From Xylophilus sp. GW821-FHT01B05 (GTDB taxonomy: Bacteria; Pseudomonadota; Gammaproteobacteria; Burkholderiales; Burkholderiaceae_C), in NCBI GenBank assembly GCA_038961845.1, contig CP152408.1:1612001-1676000 (forward strand): 64,000 nt of DNA, given 5' to 3'. Within the stretch, counting starts at the first letter, position 1, and every line of letters starts with the position of its first letter. This document shows, piece by piece, positions 1 to 8,908 of this stretch. A program made the translations under genes and the position numbers. The notes below the pieces were generated by a model. The model was given only the letters and a program-made list of their open reading frames with translations. It had not been told where the DNA came from and did no database searches.

Positions 1-142
1 ACTGCCGGGCCTGCTGCAGCTCTTGCTCATGCTGATGGCGGCGGCCTTCGCGCTGGGCCTGGGCGGTTGCGCCCACACTGAGGCACCGCTGGCGCAGGCC
101 GATCACCTGGAGGAAGGGGTCGCCCGGCCGCTTCGCCTCTGA
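1..142 (+). CDS. C-terminal part of a small putative lipoprotein (5' end outside window)
   Basis: The frame is open from base 2 and stops at TGA 140-142. It encodes a leucine/alanine-rich segment followed by the lipobox-like LGLGGC and then a short polar tail of about 33 residues ending RPLRL. This looks like the signal peptide and short mature part of a small secreted lipoprotein that starts before the window. The stop shares one base with the next ATG (TGATG), so it is probably translationally coupled to the diguanylate cyclase. I do not recognise a family. An internal ATG at 29 gives a shorter alternative without basic N-terminal residues. Confidence 0.45.
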   Translation, partial: LPGLLQLLLMLMAAAFALGLGGCAHTEAPLAQADHLEEGVARPLRL

Positions 143-2094
143 TGCACCGCCTGAGCCTGCGCACCTCTTTGTGGAGCATCTTGCTGGCGGCCCTGCTGCC
201 GGTGATGGCCATGGCCGTGCTGCTGGTCTGGCGCGCCGGCACCGACGCGCAGCAAGCCGCGCAGCAACGGCTGCAGGAAGCCAATCGCAGCGCCGCGCAA
301 CTGGTGGATGCCGAATGGGCGCTGCGCATCGGCGGCCTGCGCGCGCTGCTGCAACAGTGGCCGCCGCAGCAACAGGCGCCAGCCGCGCTGGCGGCCCGCC
401 TGCGCGATGCGTCGGCTTATGTGGGCGCTCCCTTGCACATCGAATGGGTGGCGCCCGGCGCGGGTTCTCCACAGCCTGGCAGCGTTGCTGATTTGGCGGC
501 GAGCGCAGCGCTGCGCGGCCATGCGGTCGTGTCCCGGCTGGTGGCGCCGGGCGCGGGCCAGTCGCTGTCGGTGGCCGTGCCCGGCATGGCAGCGCCTGAT
601 GGCCGCGTGCCGGTGCTGGTCGCCGTGTTCGAGCCGCACCGCCTGCTCAGCTCGCTGCAGCCGTTGCCGGCAGGGGCCAACTCCATGTTGTTCACCGCCG
701 TGGTCGACGGCGCCGGCCATGTGGTGGCCCACACGCGCGGCGCAGAGGATGTGCCCGGTGCGCTTGCGCCGCATTGGGCGCTACTGCGCGAACAGGCGCA
801 GCGGCAGGGAGCGGGGCAGGTGCAGACTTCGGAGCGCGGCGATGAAGTCCTGGCCTTCCAGCGCCTGGACGCGGCGCCCGGCTGGCTCGTGGTGTCTGGC
901 AACACCGCCGCCAGTATCCACGGGCCGTGGCGGCAACTGCTGGCCGGCCTGGCCGTGGCCTGCGGCCTGACCCTGTGGCTGGGTGTGCGCCTCAGCCGTG
1001 CGTTGCTGGCGCCGATCCAGGCCCTGGCCGCGCAGGCCCGCAGCCTGGTCGAGGCCGATCGCGGGCAGCCGCTGCGGGGCCTGCCGCCGGTGTCTTCAGG
1101 CATCCGAGAGCTGCAGGTGCTGTGCGACAACCTGCACCATGCCGCCGCCGCGCTGGTGCACCGCATGCGCGCCGAGCGCGCCATCACCGAGGCCCTGCGC
1201 CTGAGCGAGCGCCGCCACCGCCTGCTGGCCAGTGCCGGCGCACTGGTGCTGTGGCGGCTGGACCCGAAGGGCGTCTTGGTCGAGGTCATGGGCTACCGCA
1301 AGCTCACCGGCCGCTCGCACCGCGACGCGCTGGGCACGGCGTGGCTGCGCCAGATCCACCGCGAGGACCGGCCGCAGGTGCTGCAGGCCTGCCGGCAGGC
1401 GCTGCGCCAGGGCGCGCTGGTGGACCTGGAGTTTCGCGTGCTGGCGGCGCAGGGCCTGGTGCGCTGGGTACGCGCGCGCGGCACCTGCATCCGCGACGAG
1501 CAGGAGCGCGTGCTGGAGTGGAACGGCGTGCTGGAAGACATCCACGAGCGCCGCATGGCGCAGGCCCAGGCCCTGCACATGGCGCACCACGACATGCTCA
1601 CCGGCCTGCCCAACCGCGTGCTGTTCCACCAGCGGCTTGACCAACTGCTTGCCAGGGCCGCTCGCGGCCGGCCCGGCGCCCTGTTGCTGCTGGACCTTGA
1701 CCGTTTCAAGCAGGTCAACGACAGCTGGGGCCACGCCGCCGGCGACGCCCTGCTGCGCCAGGCGGCGCAGCGCCTGCAGGCCCTGGTGCGCAGCGGCGAT
1801 ACGGTGGCCCGGCTCGGCGGCGACGAGTTCGCCATCCTGCTCGACGGCCTGGTCCAGCCGGCAGACGCCGAGCGCCTGGCCGAGCGCGTGGTGCGGCGCC
1901 TGGGCGAGCCCTATGCCCTGGGCGCGCACACGCTGCTCATCGGCGCCAGCGTAGGCATCACCAGCGTTCAGGCCGGCACCACCGCCCCGGAGCAACTGCT
2001 GCACGACGCCGACATCGCGCTCTACCGCGCCAAGGCGCTGGGGCGCGGCCGGTATTGCGTGCATGGGCAGGAACTGGTGACGCGCGCTGCCTAG
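142..2094 (+). CDS. Membrane-bound diguanylate cyclase (periplasmic sensor, HAMP-like, PAS, GGDEF)
   Basis: This 650-residue protein should make cyclic di-GMP from two GTP at the inner membrane. A membrane segment lies near residues 10-31, followed by a periplasmic sensor region of about 230 residues. A second membrane segment (about 263-285) leads into a HAMP-like linker, a PAS domain (about 355-465) and a GGDEF domain from the HHDMLTGLPNR motif to the C-terminus. The active-site GGDEF is intact at residues 559-563. The inhibitory RxxD site (RSGD, 550-553) lies five residues before it, so product inhibition is expected. There is no EAL domain. The start overlaps the stop of the preceding lipoprotein gene, which suggests that the two act together. 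The sensed ligand is unknown. Confidence 0.92.
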   Translation: MHRLSLRTSLWSILLAALLPVMAMAVLLVWRAGTDAQQAAQQRLQEANRSAAQLVDAEWALRIGGLRALLQQWPPQQQAPAALAARLRDASAYVGAPLHIEWVAPGAGSPQPGSVADLAASAALRGHAVVSRLVAPGAGQSLSVAVPGMAAPDGRVPVLVAVFEPHRLLSSLQPLPAGANSMLFTAVVDGAGHVVAHTRGAEDVPGALAPHWALLREQAQRQGAGQVQTSERGDEVLAFQRLDAAPGWLVVSGNTAASIHGPWRQLLAGLAVACGLTLWLGVRLSRALLAPIQALAAQARSLVEADRGQPLRGLPPVSSGIRELQVLCDNLHHAAAALVHRMRAERAITEALRLSERRHRLLASAGALVLWRLDPKGVLVEVMGYRKLTGRSHRDALGTAWLRQIHREDRPQVLQACRQALRQGALVDLEFRVLAAQGLVRWVRARGTCIRDEQERVLEWNGVLEDIHERRMAQAQALHMAHHDMLTGLPNRVLFHQRLDQLLARAARGRPGALLLLDLDRFKQVNDSWGHAAGDALLRQAAQRLQALVRSGDTVARLGGDEFAILLDGLVQPADAERLAERVVRRLGEPYALGAHTLLIGASVGITSVQAGTTAPEQLLHDADIALYRAKALGRGRYCVHGQELVTRAA

Positions 2095-2096
2095 CG

Positions 2097-2112
2097 GCGC
2101 TGCATGCAGCGC
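2097..2112. other. Perfect 16-base palindrome after the cyclase stop codon
   Basis: GCGCTGCATGCAGCGC is self-complementary and begins three bases after the TAG stop at 2092-2094. It could form a short RNA hairpin, but no U-tract follows, so it is not a convincing intrinsic terminator. Confidence 0.4.
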
Positions 2113-2254
2113 ATCGTCAGCGCTTGCCCTGGCCTCTGGATCTGCCGTTTCATTGAGGAATGGTGATGTCGCGGTGACGAGCGGCACAAAAGGGGCGCCT
2201 CTCGTTGCTAAGCTGCAATGCTCATTGGGGAATTCAAGACAATAGAGGAGAAGA

Positions 2255-3349
2255 GTGTTGTTCAGAATGTCTTTTGCGGCACTGGCGGCCGCTGTGCTGG
2301 TGGCGGGATGTGGTGGCGGTGGCGGTGGCGACAGTGCTCTGCCGCAGCCTCCGGTCGTCGTGGCGCCGAGTGGGTCGCTGTCCTTGTTGGCCGGAGCGGT
2401 GGCGCGGACAGAATTCCCCGAGTGCGTGGTCGACGGCCAGGGTGCATCCGCGCGCTTCCAGAGCATCAGCGGGATCAGCACGGACAAAGCGGGCCATGTC
2501 TATGTAGCTGAACTGGCCAGATGCCACGCCCCCTTGGTGCCATTCGACACTGCGCCCAGCAGCGGTATCAATCTGGTGCGCAAGATTGATCCCACCGGCT
2601 TGGTCGCTACCAAAGCCACGGTGATCCGGTTTTCCAGCTTCGAGTCCATGACCGCGAGCGGAGCTTGGACGGGGCTGGGCGCGGCACAGGATGGGCGGGT
2701 CTTTGTGGCGCAGTATTCCGACGGGGCTGCCATCCTGGGACCAAGGCTGATCGGTGGTGTGTTTCGCGTTGATCCGGACGGCGCCGTCACATTCAAGGAC
2801 CTTGGGGAGGTAGCACTCTCCGACGTCGCCATTGCTTCTGATGGCCGCGTGCAGACGACTAGCGGAACCGTGGACCCCGTCAGCCTTGAGCTGACAAGGC
2901 CGCCGAGGGCCGTTGACAGCCTTTCAGGCGCGCCGGTCGGGTTCAGCTCCATTGCCTTTGGCGCGGACGATGTGCTGTATGGCGCCAGCCGGACTGGGGT
3001 CTATCGCCAAAGTGCGCCGGGCGTGTTTACGCTGCTGGCCGGCCATTCGATACAGCGAGGCATGGTCGATGCGCAGGGGGGCGAGGCGCGCTTTGCCGAC
3101 ATCAAAGCGGGTAGCCTGGGCGTGGACAGCAAGGGCAATGTCTTCGTCGCCGACAACGGCCACCTGGTGCGCAAGATTACGCCCGACGGCAAGGTAAGCA
3201 CCGTCGCGGGCCAGCCGGGTGAGGATTCCACGGTGGAACTGGGTGAGCTGCCCGGCAAGCTCACCGGGGTCTCGGGGCTGGCCGTGGGGCCGGACGACAG
3301 CATCTACCTGAACGCGCAAAGCGCCGTGCTGAAGCTGGCGCTGGAATAG
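2255..3349 (+). CDS. Lipoprotein with NHL/beta-propeller-like repeats
   Basis: The protein has 364 residues. The N-terminus ends in the lipobox VLVAGC (Cys19) and is followed by six glycines, so it should be a lipid-anchored periplasmic or outer-membrane protein. The body carries repeats of the NHL/SMP-30 type, for example GVDSKGNVFVADNGHLVRKI near residue 290, which predict a beta-propeller. I chose the GTG at 2255 because AGAGGAG (2244-2250) sits four bases upstream. The in-frame ATG at 2267 would be 16 bases from that site. The next gene is convergent, with only seven bases between the stop codons. The function is unknown: propellers of this class bind ligands or proteins, and I see no catalytic motif. 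Confidence 0.8.
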   Translation: MLFRMSFAALAAAVLVAGCGGGGGGDSALPQPPVVVAPSGSLSLLAGAVARTEFPECVVDGQGASARFQSISGISTDKAGHVYVAELARCHAPLVPFDTAPSSGINLVRKIDPTGLVATKATVIRFSSFESMTASGAWTGLGAAQDGRVFVAQYSDGAAILGPRLIGGVFRVDPDGAVTFKDLGEVALSDVAIASDGRVQTTSGTVDPVSLELTRPPRAVDSLSGAPVGFSSIAFGADDVLYGASRTGVYRQSAPGVFTLLAGHSIQRGMVDAQGGEARFADIKAGSLGVDSKGNVFVADNGHLVRKITPDGKVSTVAGQPGEDSTVELGELPGKLTGVSGLAVGPDDSIYLNAQSAVLKLALE

Positions 3350-3356
3350 CCCGCCC

Positions 3357-4676
3357 TCAACGCCCCCGCACCGGCACCCGGCTTGCCAGCGGCGGGCTTT
3401 GGTAGCCGGGCACGATGTGGCAGCCGCCTTCCGTGAACGTGGCGGTGTAGCGCTGGCACAGCGCGGCCACCTTCTCTGGCGTGGGTTTGTCGCCGTGGTC
3501 TATCCAGTCGAGCAGGGCGGTGAACAGGGCGGGGTACTCCGGGTCGCTGAGGTAGCTGTGCTCGGATTCGTCGGCGAAGGTTTGCACCAGCCGGTCGGCT
3601 GTGCCGGCCTGTTCGCGGATCGTGCGGTAGGCGCTTTCCAGTTCGACGAAGGCGGTGGGGTCGTGGATGGCGTGCAGGGTCAGCGTGGGCTGCGCCACGC
3701 GGCCGCTGGGCAGGCTGTCGGCGGCCAGCGCGGCAACGGCCTGCGGGTCGGCCGTGTAGCGCAGCACGCCGGCGTTCAGTGCCGTGTCGTCGGTCGAGCC
3801 CTGGTAGACCACGCCGGTGTTGCCAAAGGGGTTGCGGCCGTCCAGGCGCTGCTGCACCAGGTCGCGGAACAAGAAGGTGGCCCAGGCCAGGTGCGGCACC
3901 AGCGAGCGCTCGGGGATCTTCACCACGTCCAGGATGGTCTTCAGGTGCGCGGCCTGCGCCGGGCTGCGCTGCGCGGCGGGCAGGCCAACGCCGGTGCATT
4001 CGCGCACCCGCGCGGCCAGATCGTCGCGGCTCATCTTTTCGCCTGCGGGCAGGCCCATCCAGAGCGGGTACTGGGGCTCGTTCGGGCGTGGGTGGTTGCC
4101 GCAGACGTATTGGTAGACCACGCGCAGGTCGAGCCGGAATTCATAGGCATTGTTGCCACCGCCCAGCACACCGCTGGTGAGCAGCACACCGTCATAGGGG
4201 CTGGGCTTGCCGCCCGCCGGGCCGTACAGCTCGGCCGCCTTGGAGGCCACGCCGCCGCCATAGCTCTGGCCGTGCAGGATGGTGCGGCGCGGCGTGCCAA
4301 AGCGCGCCACAAAGAGCTGGCGCAGCCGCTCGGTGTCTTCGGCCGCCATGGTCACGCCGTAGCCGCCGCGCCGGTAGCTGGAGCCGGCCCAGGCATAGCC
4401 GGCGCGCACGGTGATGGCCCAGCGCTTCAGGTCGGCCTCGGCGCGGGCAGAGGTGGGCGCGCCCAGCTCGGGGCCGCCGTGGGCGTGCATCACCAGCACC
4501 TTGGGGCCTTGCTCGGCCCACTGGGCGGGCAGGGCAATCCAGTACCAGGCGCCGGCCTCGTCCTGGCCGTTGTAGCAACTGGCGTTGGCGGGGATCTCGG
4601 CAGGGCAGGCCGCGGGCTGGGGCGCGGCGTGGGCGGCGCCGCACAGGGCGAGGGCAGCAAGGAAGAAGAGGCGCAT
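3357..4676 (-). CDS. Secreted alpha/beta-hydrolase (serine peptidase/esterase-like)
   Basis: The protein has 439 residues with a cleavable signal peptide (MRLFFLAALALCGAAHA), so it is exported. The nucleophile elbow GQSYGGG places the catalytic serine at residue 138 in an alpha/beta-hydrolase fold. The C-terminal part has HAIHDPTAFVE and ESEHSYLS segments that could supply the acid and histidine. ATG 4676 is preferred to the upstream in-frame starts because GGAGAC lies about six bases before it and the signal peptide begins there. The gene is divergent from a LysR regulator with 89 bases between starts, so that regulator may control it. The substrate is unknown; a prolyl-oligopeptidase-like or esterase activity fits. 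Confidence 0.8.
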   Translation of the reverse strand: MRLFFLAALALCGAAHAAPQPAACPAEIPANASCYNGQDEAGAWYWIALPAQWAEQGPKVLVMHAHGGPELGAPTSARAEADLKRWAITVRAGYAWAGSSYRRGGYGVTMAAEDTERLRQLFVARFGTPRRTILHGQSYGGGVASKAAELYGPAGGKPSPYDGVLLTSGVLGGGNNAYEFRLDLRVVYQYVCGNHPRPNEPQYPLWMGLPAGEKMSRDDLAARVRECTGVGLPAAQRSPAQAAHLKTILDVVKIPERSLVPHLAWATFLFRDLVQQRLDGRNPFGNTGVVYQGSTDDTALNAGVLRYTADPQAVAALAADSLPSGRVAQPTLTLHAIHDPTAFVELESAYRTIREQAGTADRLVQTFADESEHSYLSDPEYPALFTALLDWIDHGDKPTPEKVAALCQRYTATFTEGGCHIVPGYQSPPLASRVPVRGR

Positions 4677-4765
4677 CGGGTGTCTCCGTTGTAGAGGGGC
4701 ACGATAGGCCCCGTTGCCGAGGTACGTCAAATACAATGAAACGGCAGACTCGATACGAAAAAAAT

Positions 4766-5713
4766 ATGGAGATACGACACCTGCGTTACTTCCTGGCCGT
4801 CGCCGAGACCGGCCACATGACCCGTGCCGCCGAGCGGCTGGGCATGCAACAACCACCGCTGAGCCAGCAGATCAAGGCACTGGAGCAGTCGCTGGGCATG
4901 GCCTTGTTCCGGCGCCATCCGCGCGGCGTGGCGCTGACCGATGGCGGCCGGCGCCTGCAGGCCGAGGCGACGGCCCTGCTGCAGAGCTTCGAGGCGATGC
5001 AGCAGCGCATGGCGCGTTTTGCCCAGGGGCTGGACGGCCTGCTGATGGTGGGCTTCACCAGCTCTTCTGCCGCCCATGCCTTCATGCCCGATGCGCTGCG
5101 TGCCTACCGGCGCGACTACGCCAGCGTGGAGCTGAGCCTGCACGAGCACAACGCCGCCGAGCTGACCGAGGCCGTCGCCGCGGGCCGCCTGCATGCGGCC
5201 TTGCTGCGTGTGCCGGTGGCCCGGCCCGAGGGCGTGTTGTTCGAGACCCTGCTGCGCGAGCCCGTGGTGGCAGCGCTGCCGCGCGAGCACCCGCTGGCCG
5301 TGGCGCGCGCCCATGCGCCGGGCAAGCCGATCACGCTGGCCGAACTGTGCAGCGCCGGCCTGATCCTGGTGCGGCGCCCCGGGGCGCCGGGCCTCTACGG
5401 CAACCTGCTGGCGCTGTGCCAGGCGCGCGGCCTGCAGCCGCGCGTGGTGGCCGAGGTGGAACGCATGATGACCAACCTGAACCTGGTAGCCGCCGGTGTG
5501 GGCGTGTCCATCGTGCCGGCCTCGATGGCGGGGGCGCAGCGGCATGCGGTGGTCTACTGCCCGCTGGCCGATGGCGGGCGGCTCGATGCGCCGCTCACGC
5601 TGCTGTGGCGCCAAGACCAGGACAGTCTGCCCGCCGCCCACTTCGTAGCCCTGCTGCGCAGGATGGCAGCGCCGCCGCCGGTGGGCCAGGACATCGCCAT
5701 CGCCAATCCGTGA
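4766..5713 (+). CDS. LysR-family transcriptional regulator
   Basis: The protein has 315 residues from ATG 4766. It opens with the winged helix-turn-helix typical of LysR proteins that begin MEIRHLRYFLAV and contain AAERLGMQQPPLSQQIKALE (about 20-40). A periplasmic-binding-protein-like effector domain follows from about residue 90. The N-terminus resembles the CatR/HcaR/TfdS type of aromatic-catabolism regulators, but the effector cannot be read from sequence. An in-frame ATG 30 bases upstream would add ten residues not seen in the family. It is divergent from the secreted hydrolase gene, its most likely target besides itself. Its stop lies two bases before the dinB stop-to-start junction region (dinB starts at 5718). 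Confidence 0.9.
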   Translation: MEIRHLRYFLAVAETGHMTRAAERLGMQQPPLSQQIKALEQSLGMALFRRHPRGVALTDGGRRLQAEATALLQSFEAMQQRMARFAQGLDGLLMVGFTSSSAAHAFMPDALRAYRRDYASVELSLHEHNAAELTEAVAAGRLHAALLRVPVARPEGVLFETLLREPVVAALPREHPLAVARAHAPGKPITLAELCSAGLILVRRPGAPGLYGNLLALCQARGLQPRVVAEVERMMTNLNLVAAGVGVSIVPASMAGAQRHAVVYCPLADGGRLDAPLTLLWRQDQDSLPAAHFVALLRRMAAPPPVGQDIAIANP

Positions 5714-5717
5714 GCCT

Positions 5718-6965
5718 GTGACCCAGCCGCTGCGCCGCATCGCCCACCTCGACATGGACGCCTTCTTTGCGTCTGTCGAGCTGCTGCGCTACCCGCAACT
5801 CAAAGGGCTGCCGGTGGTGATCGGCGGCGCGCGCCGCCGTAGCGAAACCCCCTGGGAAGTCGACGCCGGCCGCGCACCCGAAGACGTGCCGGTGGACGAC
5901 TTCCCGCGCCTGCGCCAGTACGTTGGGCGCGGCGTGGCCACTACCGCCACCTATGCGGCGCGGCAGTTTGGCGTGGGCTCGGCCATGGGCTTGATGAAGG
6001 CCGCCAAGCTGTGCCCGCAGGCGATCCTGCTGCCGGTGGATTTCGAGCGGGTGCGCTACTTCTCGCGCAGCTTCAAGCAGCTCATCACCGAGATCGCACC
6101 GCAGATGGAGGACCGCGGCGTGGACGAGGTCTACATCGACTTCACCGACGTGCCCGGCGGCCAGCGCGAGGGTGGCCGCGTGCTGGCGCGGCTCATTCAA
6201 AAAAGCATCTTCACGGCCACCGGCCTGACCTGCTCGATAGGCGTGGCGCCCAACAAGCTGCTGGCCAAGATGGCGAGCGAATTCAACAAGCCCAATGGCA
6301 TCTCCATCGTCCACGCCGAGGATTTGCAGACGCGCATCTGGCCGCTGCCGGCGCGCAAGGTCAACGGCATCGGCCCCAAGGCCGACGCCAAGCTGGAGCG
6401 CCACGGCATCCGCACCATCGGCGAGCTGGCCGCGCAAGAGCGCGACTGGCTGATCGCCACCTTCGGCAAGGCCAGCGGCGCCTGGATGCACGAGGTGGCC
6501 TGGGGCCGCGACGATCGCCCCGTGGTGACCGAGAGCGAGCCGGTCTCCATGAGCCGCGAGACCACCTTCGACCGCGACCTGCACGCGGTACGCGACCGCG
6601 CCGAGCTGGGCGCGATCTTCACCCGGCTGTGCGAGGCGGTGGCGGCCGATCTGCAGAAGAAGGGCTATGTCGGCAAGACCATAGGCATCAAGCTGCGCTA
6701 CGACGACTTCAAGATCGCCACGCGCGACCAGACCATCGCCGTGCCCACGGCAGATGCCCGCACCATCCGCCAGATCGCCGGCCAGTGCCTCAAGCGCGTG
6801 CCGCTGGACAAGCGCCTGCGCCTGCTGGGCGTGCGGGTGGGCACGCTGCTGCGTACCGATGCCGCGCAGAAATTTGAAGAAAAAGTGGCTGTAGCCCAGG
6901 TGCAGACTGGGCTATTAGCTATCAATTCAGGAGTTGGTGGGGAGCGCAACGGCTCGCTTTTTTAA
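5718..6965 (+). CDS. dinB: DNA polymerase IV (Y-family, translesion)
   Basis: This 415-residue Y-family polymerase would copy past damaged bases with low fidelity. The catalytic acids are visible in HLDMDAFFASVE (Asp12, Asp14) and DRGVDEVYID (Asp136, Glu137). Next come a helix-hairpin-helix region (VNGIGPKADAKL) and the little-finger domain. Compared with E. coli DinB (351 residues) it has an insertion of about 30 residues (near 37-70) between VVIGG and the VATTATYAAR motif. Its last 25-30 residues are encoded by a dispersed repeat (6872-6936), and the final residues NGSLF only loosely resemble a sliding-clamp-binding motif. It starts with GTG 5718, four bases after the LysR stop, and ends five bases from the convergent next gene. 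Confidence 0.95.
   Translation: MTQPLRRIAHLDMDAFFASVELLRYPQLKGLPVVIGGARRRSETPWEVDAGRAPEDVPVDDFPRLRQYVGRGVATTATYAARQFGVGSAMGLMKAAKLCPQAILLPVDFERVRYFSRSFKQLITEIAPQMEDRGVDEVYIDFTDVPGGQREGGRVLARLIQKSIFTATGLTCSIGVAPNKLLAKMASEFNKPNGISIVHAEDLQTRIWPLPARKVNGIGPKADAKLERHGIRTIGELAAQERDWLIATFGKASGAWMHEVAWGRDDRPVVTESEPVSMSRETTFDRDLHAVRDRAELGAIFTRLCEAVAADLQKKGYVGKTIGIKLRYDDFKIATRDQTIAVPTADARTIRQIAGQCLKRVPLDKRLRLLGVRVGTLLRTDAAQKFEEKVAVAQVQTGLLAINSGVGGERNGSLF
6872..6936 (-). repeat. Dispersed repeat family 1, copy inside the 3' end of dinB
   Basis: In reverse complement this copy contains TGATAGCTAATAGCCCAG, a hairpin AGCCCAG/CTGGGCT with a seven-base loop, and an AT-rich end. It shares 21 identical bases (6916-6936) with the copy before the dnaJ terminator (61279-61299). 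It is translated as the C-terminal tail of DinB. Confidence 0.75.
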
Positions 6966-6970
6966 GGCGC

Positions 6971-7618
6971 TTACTCCGGCGGGCGCCGCAGCAGCACCGA
7001 GGCCGGCCCGATCTGCATCGGCCACTCCAGGTCGGCTGCCAGGCAGGCCAGGGCGTCGTGGTCTATCTGCAGCGGGCGGCGGTCTGGCTGGTGCTCTGCG
7101 CTGGCGGGCGGGTCTGCCGGCACGCTCTGCAGCAGAAGGCCATCGCCCTCGGCCTGCACGCTGACCTGGGCGGGCGCGGCGGCACTGTCCTGCAGGTAGG
7201 CGAGGGCGCCGATCAGCGCGTACAGCAGGCGCGCGGGCGCCAGCTCGGGCCAACCGGTGGGCGCAGCCGCGCCTTCGGACTGCAGCCGCAGGCCGTGCAG
7301 CTCCAGCGTGGGGCGCGCCAGCTCCAGCGCTGCGGGCCACAGCACGGCCGGGTCTGCGCGGCCGTGGCTTTCTACGTCCCAGTGGCTGAGCGCGCGTATG
7401 CCGGCGGCCAGTTGGCCCAGTTGCTCGTCGTTCTGGCCGATGCGCCTCTGGCACAGCTCGGCATCCAGTGGCTGGGCCGTGAGGTAGCGCTTGAGCACGG
7501 TGTTGCCCATGCGCGCCACTGACAGTGGCCCGGCCATGTCGTGGCGCAGCGCGGGCAGCACGCGCATCAGCAGCTCGTGCCGCACGCCGGCCGCGCGCCA
7601 GGCCTGCTCGGCCGTCAT
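6971..7618 (-). CDS. Histidine-kinase-like / phosphotransfer protein with degenerate ATPase part
   Basis: This 215-residue cytoplasmic protein has an H-box-like helix (LRHDMAGPLSVARM, His at about 25) typical of the dimerisation/phosphoacceptor domain of histidine kinases. A second helix and an alpha/beta region follow. The place where an N-box (N-x-x-x-N-A) would lie reads LLYALIGALAYL, and no G-boxes are visible, so ATP binding is probably lost. The arrangement resembles ChpT-type histidine phosphotransferases. Its ATG overlaps the stop of the upstream receiver gene by four bases (ATGA), so the two are made together and probably exchange a phosphoryl group. There are no membrane segments. 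The assignment rests on the H-box and the context. Confidence 0.6.
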   Translation of the reverse strand: MTAEQAWRAAGVRHELLMRVLPALRHDMAGPLSVARMGNTVLKRYLTAQPLDAELCQRRIGQNDEQLGQLAAGIRALSHWDVESHGRADPAVLWPAALELARPTLELHGLRLQSEGAAAPTGWPELAPARLLYALIGALAYLQDSAAAPAQVSVQAEGDGLLLQSVPADPPASAEHQPDRRPLQIDHDALACLAADLEWPMQIGPASVLLRRPPE

Positions 7619-7983
7619 GCGGCCGCCGCCGCATCACCCAGGATGCGCTCCAGCCGCCCGAAATCGACCGGCTTCTGCAGGAAATGGTCGAACACTGACA
7701 TCTCCTCGCGGCTGCCGCCGTCCAGCGTCAGTCCGGTGACGGCAATCATCAGCGGCGGCGCGCCGCGCGACAGCGGCCTCAGTTGGCGCGCCAGTGCGGT
7801 GCCGTGCATGTCGGGCAGGGTCAGGTCCAGCAGATAGACCTGGGCCGGCGCCTGGGCGGCATCGGCCAGCGCCTGCTGCGCGGTGTAGGCGCAGCGCACG
7901 TCATGGCCTTGCTGGGCCAGCAGCTCTTGAAACAGCTCGGCGGCTTCGCGGTTGTCGTCGACGATGAGGATGTTGAGTTGCAC
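7615..7983 (-). CDS. Single-domain response regulator (receiver only)
   Basis: A CheY-like receiver of 122 residues without an output domain. LIVDDN supplies the acidic pocket, YLLDLTLPDMHG the phosphoacceptor aspartate, MIAVTG the conserved threonine and LQKPVDF the conserved lysine. I prefer the GTG at 7983, which gives MQLNILIVDDN and has GGAAGG (complement of 7989-7994) five bases upstream. An in-frame ATG at 8043 would add 20 residues. It overlaps the downstream kinase-like gene by four bases and so probably works as its phosphotransfer partner, perhaps as a shuttle toward another system. Confidence 0.8.
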   Translation of the reverse strand: MQLNILIVDDNREAAELFQELLAQQGHDVRCAYTAQQALADAAQAPAQVYLLDLTLPDMHGTALARQLRPLSRGAPPLMIAVTGLTLDGGSREEMSVFDHFLQKPVDFGRLERILGDAAAAA

Positions 7984-8062
7984 GGGAGCCTTCCTGAATC
8001 TCGGCAGAGGATGCGCCCCGGTGTTGCTGCTGCTGTCAGCCATCGCCGCAAACCTGGGTCGG

Positions 8063-8908
8063 CTACTGTCGCGCAGTGCGGGTATTGGCCGGCAGCGCTT
8101 GCGGGTGGCTGGTGCGCAGCGGGTTGATGTCCAGCCCGCCGCGCCGGGTGTAGCGGGCGTAGACGGCCAGCTTCAGCGGCCGGCAGCGCGTCCACAGGTC
8201 CATGAAGATGCGCTCCACGCACTGTTCGTGGAACTCGTTGTGGTTGCGAAAGCTCACCAGGTACTTCAGCAGCCCTTCCTGGTCGATCTGCGGGCCGCTG
8301 TAGCGGATCTGCACGCTGCCCCAGTCTGGCTGGCCGGTGACCAGGCAGTTGCTCTTGAGCAGGTTGCTGACCAGCACCTCGCTCACCGGCGCCTCGCCTT
8401 CGGTGGCGCGGAGCAGCTCGGGCGCGGGCGTGTACTGGGTGCATTCCACGTCGAGCCGATCCAGCAGCAGGCCATCCAGCTCATGCACCGGCTCGCGGTC
8501 GAACATCTCGGGCAGCAGCAGCTTCACGCCCACGCTGCCCGGCGTGTTTGAGCCGCGCCAGGCGGCTTCGCTGATGTCGGCGCGGATGCGTGCACGCACG
8601 GCGTCGGCATCGTCAAAGCGGGTGTTGTTGAAGCTGTTGAGGTAGAGCTTGAAGGACTTGCTCTCGACGATATTGGGCGTCTCGCAAGGCACGGTGATGT
8701 GGGCCAGCGCCACCTGCGGCTTGCCGCGCTGGTTGAGCCAGCTCAGCTCGAAGGCCGTCCACAAATCAGCGCCAAAGAAGGGCGGCGTGCCGTCCACGCC
8801 GATCTCTGCGCGCTTGCCGGCGCGTGGGATGGGGAACAGCAGGCTTGGGTCGTATTGATCCGCATAGGCCGAGGCCTTGCCGAGCTGGGATTGTTCGGGA
8901 GTGGTCAT
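8063..8908 (-). CDS. queF: NADPH-dependent 7-cyano-7-deazaguanine reductase
   Basis: QueF reduces preQ0 to preQ1 with two NADPH in queuosine tRNA-modification synthesis. The 281-residue length fits the long two-domain form found in E. coli. The thioimide-forming cysteine is Cys188 in [13 protein letters not shown], with the partner aspartate at 195. The [17 protein letters not shown] motif of the substrate pocket and the CVERIFMDL segment are present. No preQ1 riboswitch is visible upstream. Instead a dispersed repeat begins immediately before the start codon and fills the gap to the oxygenase gene. Confidence 0.96.
   Translation of the reverse strand: MTTPEQSQLGKASAYADQYDPSLLFPIPRAGKRAEIGVDGTPPFFGADLWTAFELSWLNQRGKPQVALAHITVPCETPNIVESKSFKLYLNSFNNTRFDDADAVRARIRADISEAAWRGSNTPGSVGVKLLLPEMFDREPVHELDGLLLDRLDVECTQYTPAPELLRATEGEAPVSEVLVSNLLKSNCLVTGQPDWGSVQIRYSGPQIDQEGLLKYLVSFRNHNEFHEQCVERIFMDLWTRCRPLKLAVYARYTRRGGLDINPLRTSHPQALPANTRTARQ

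Noticed and set aside
4677..4765. Defined LysR operator between the hydrolase and LysR genes
   Set aside because: Short partial symmetries such as TCGATACGA are not convincing T-N11-A boxes, so no site was annotated.
3357..4856. Longer hydrolase starting at 4856
   Set aside because: The extra 60 residues would overlap the divergent LysR gene. A signal peptide and ribosome-binding site support 4676.
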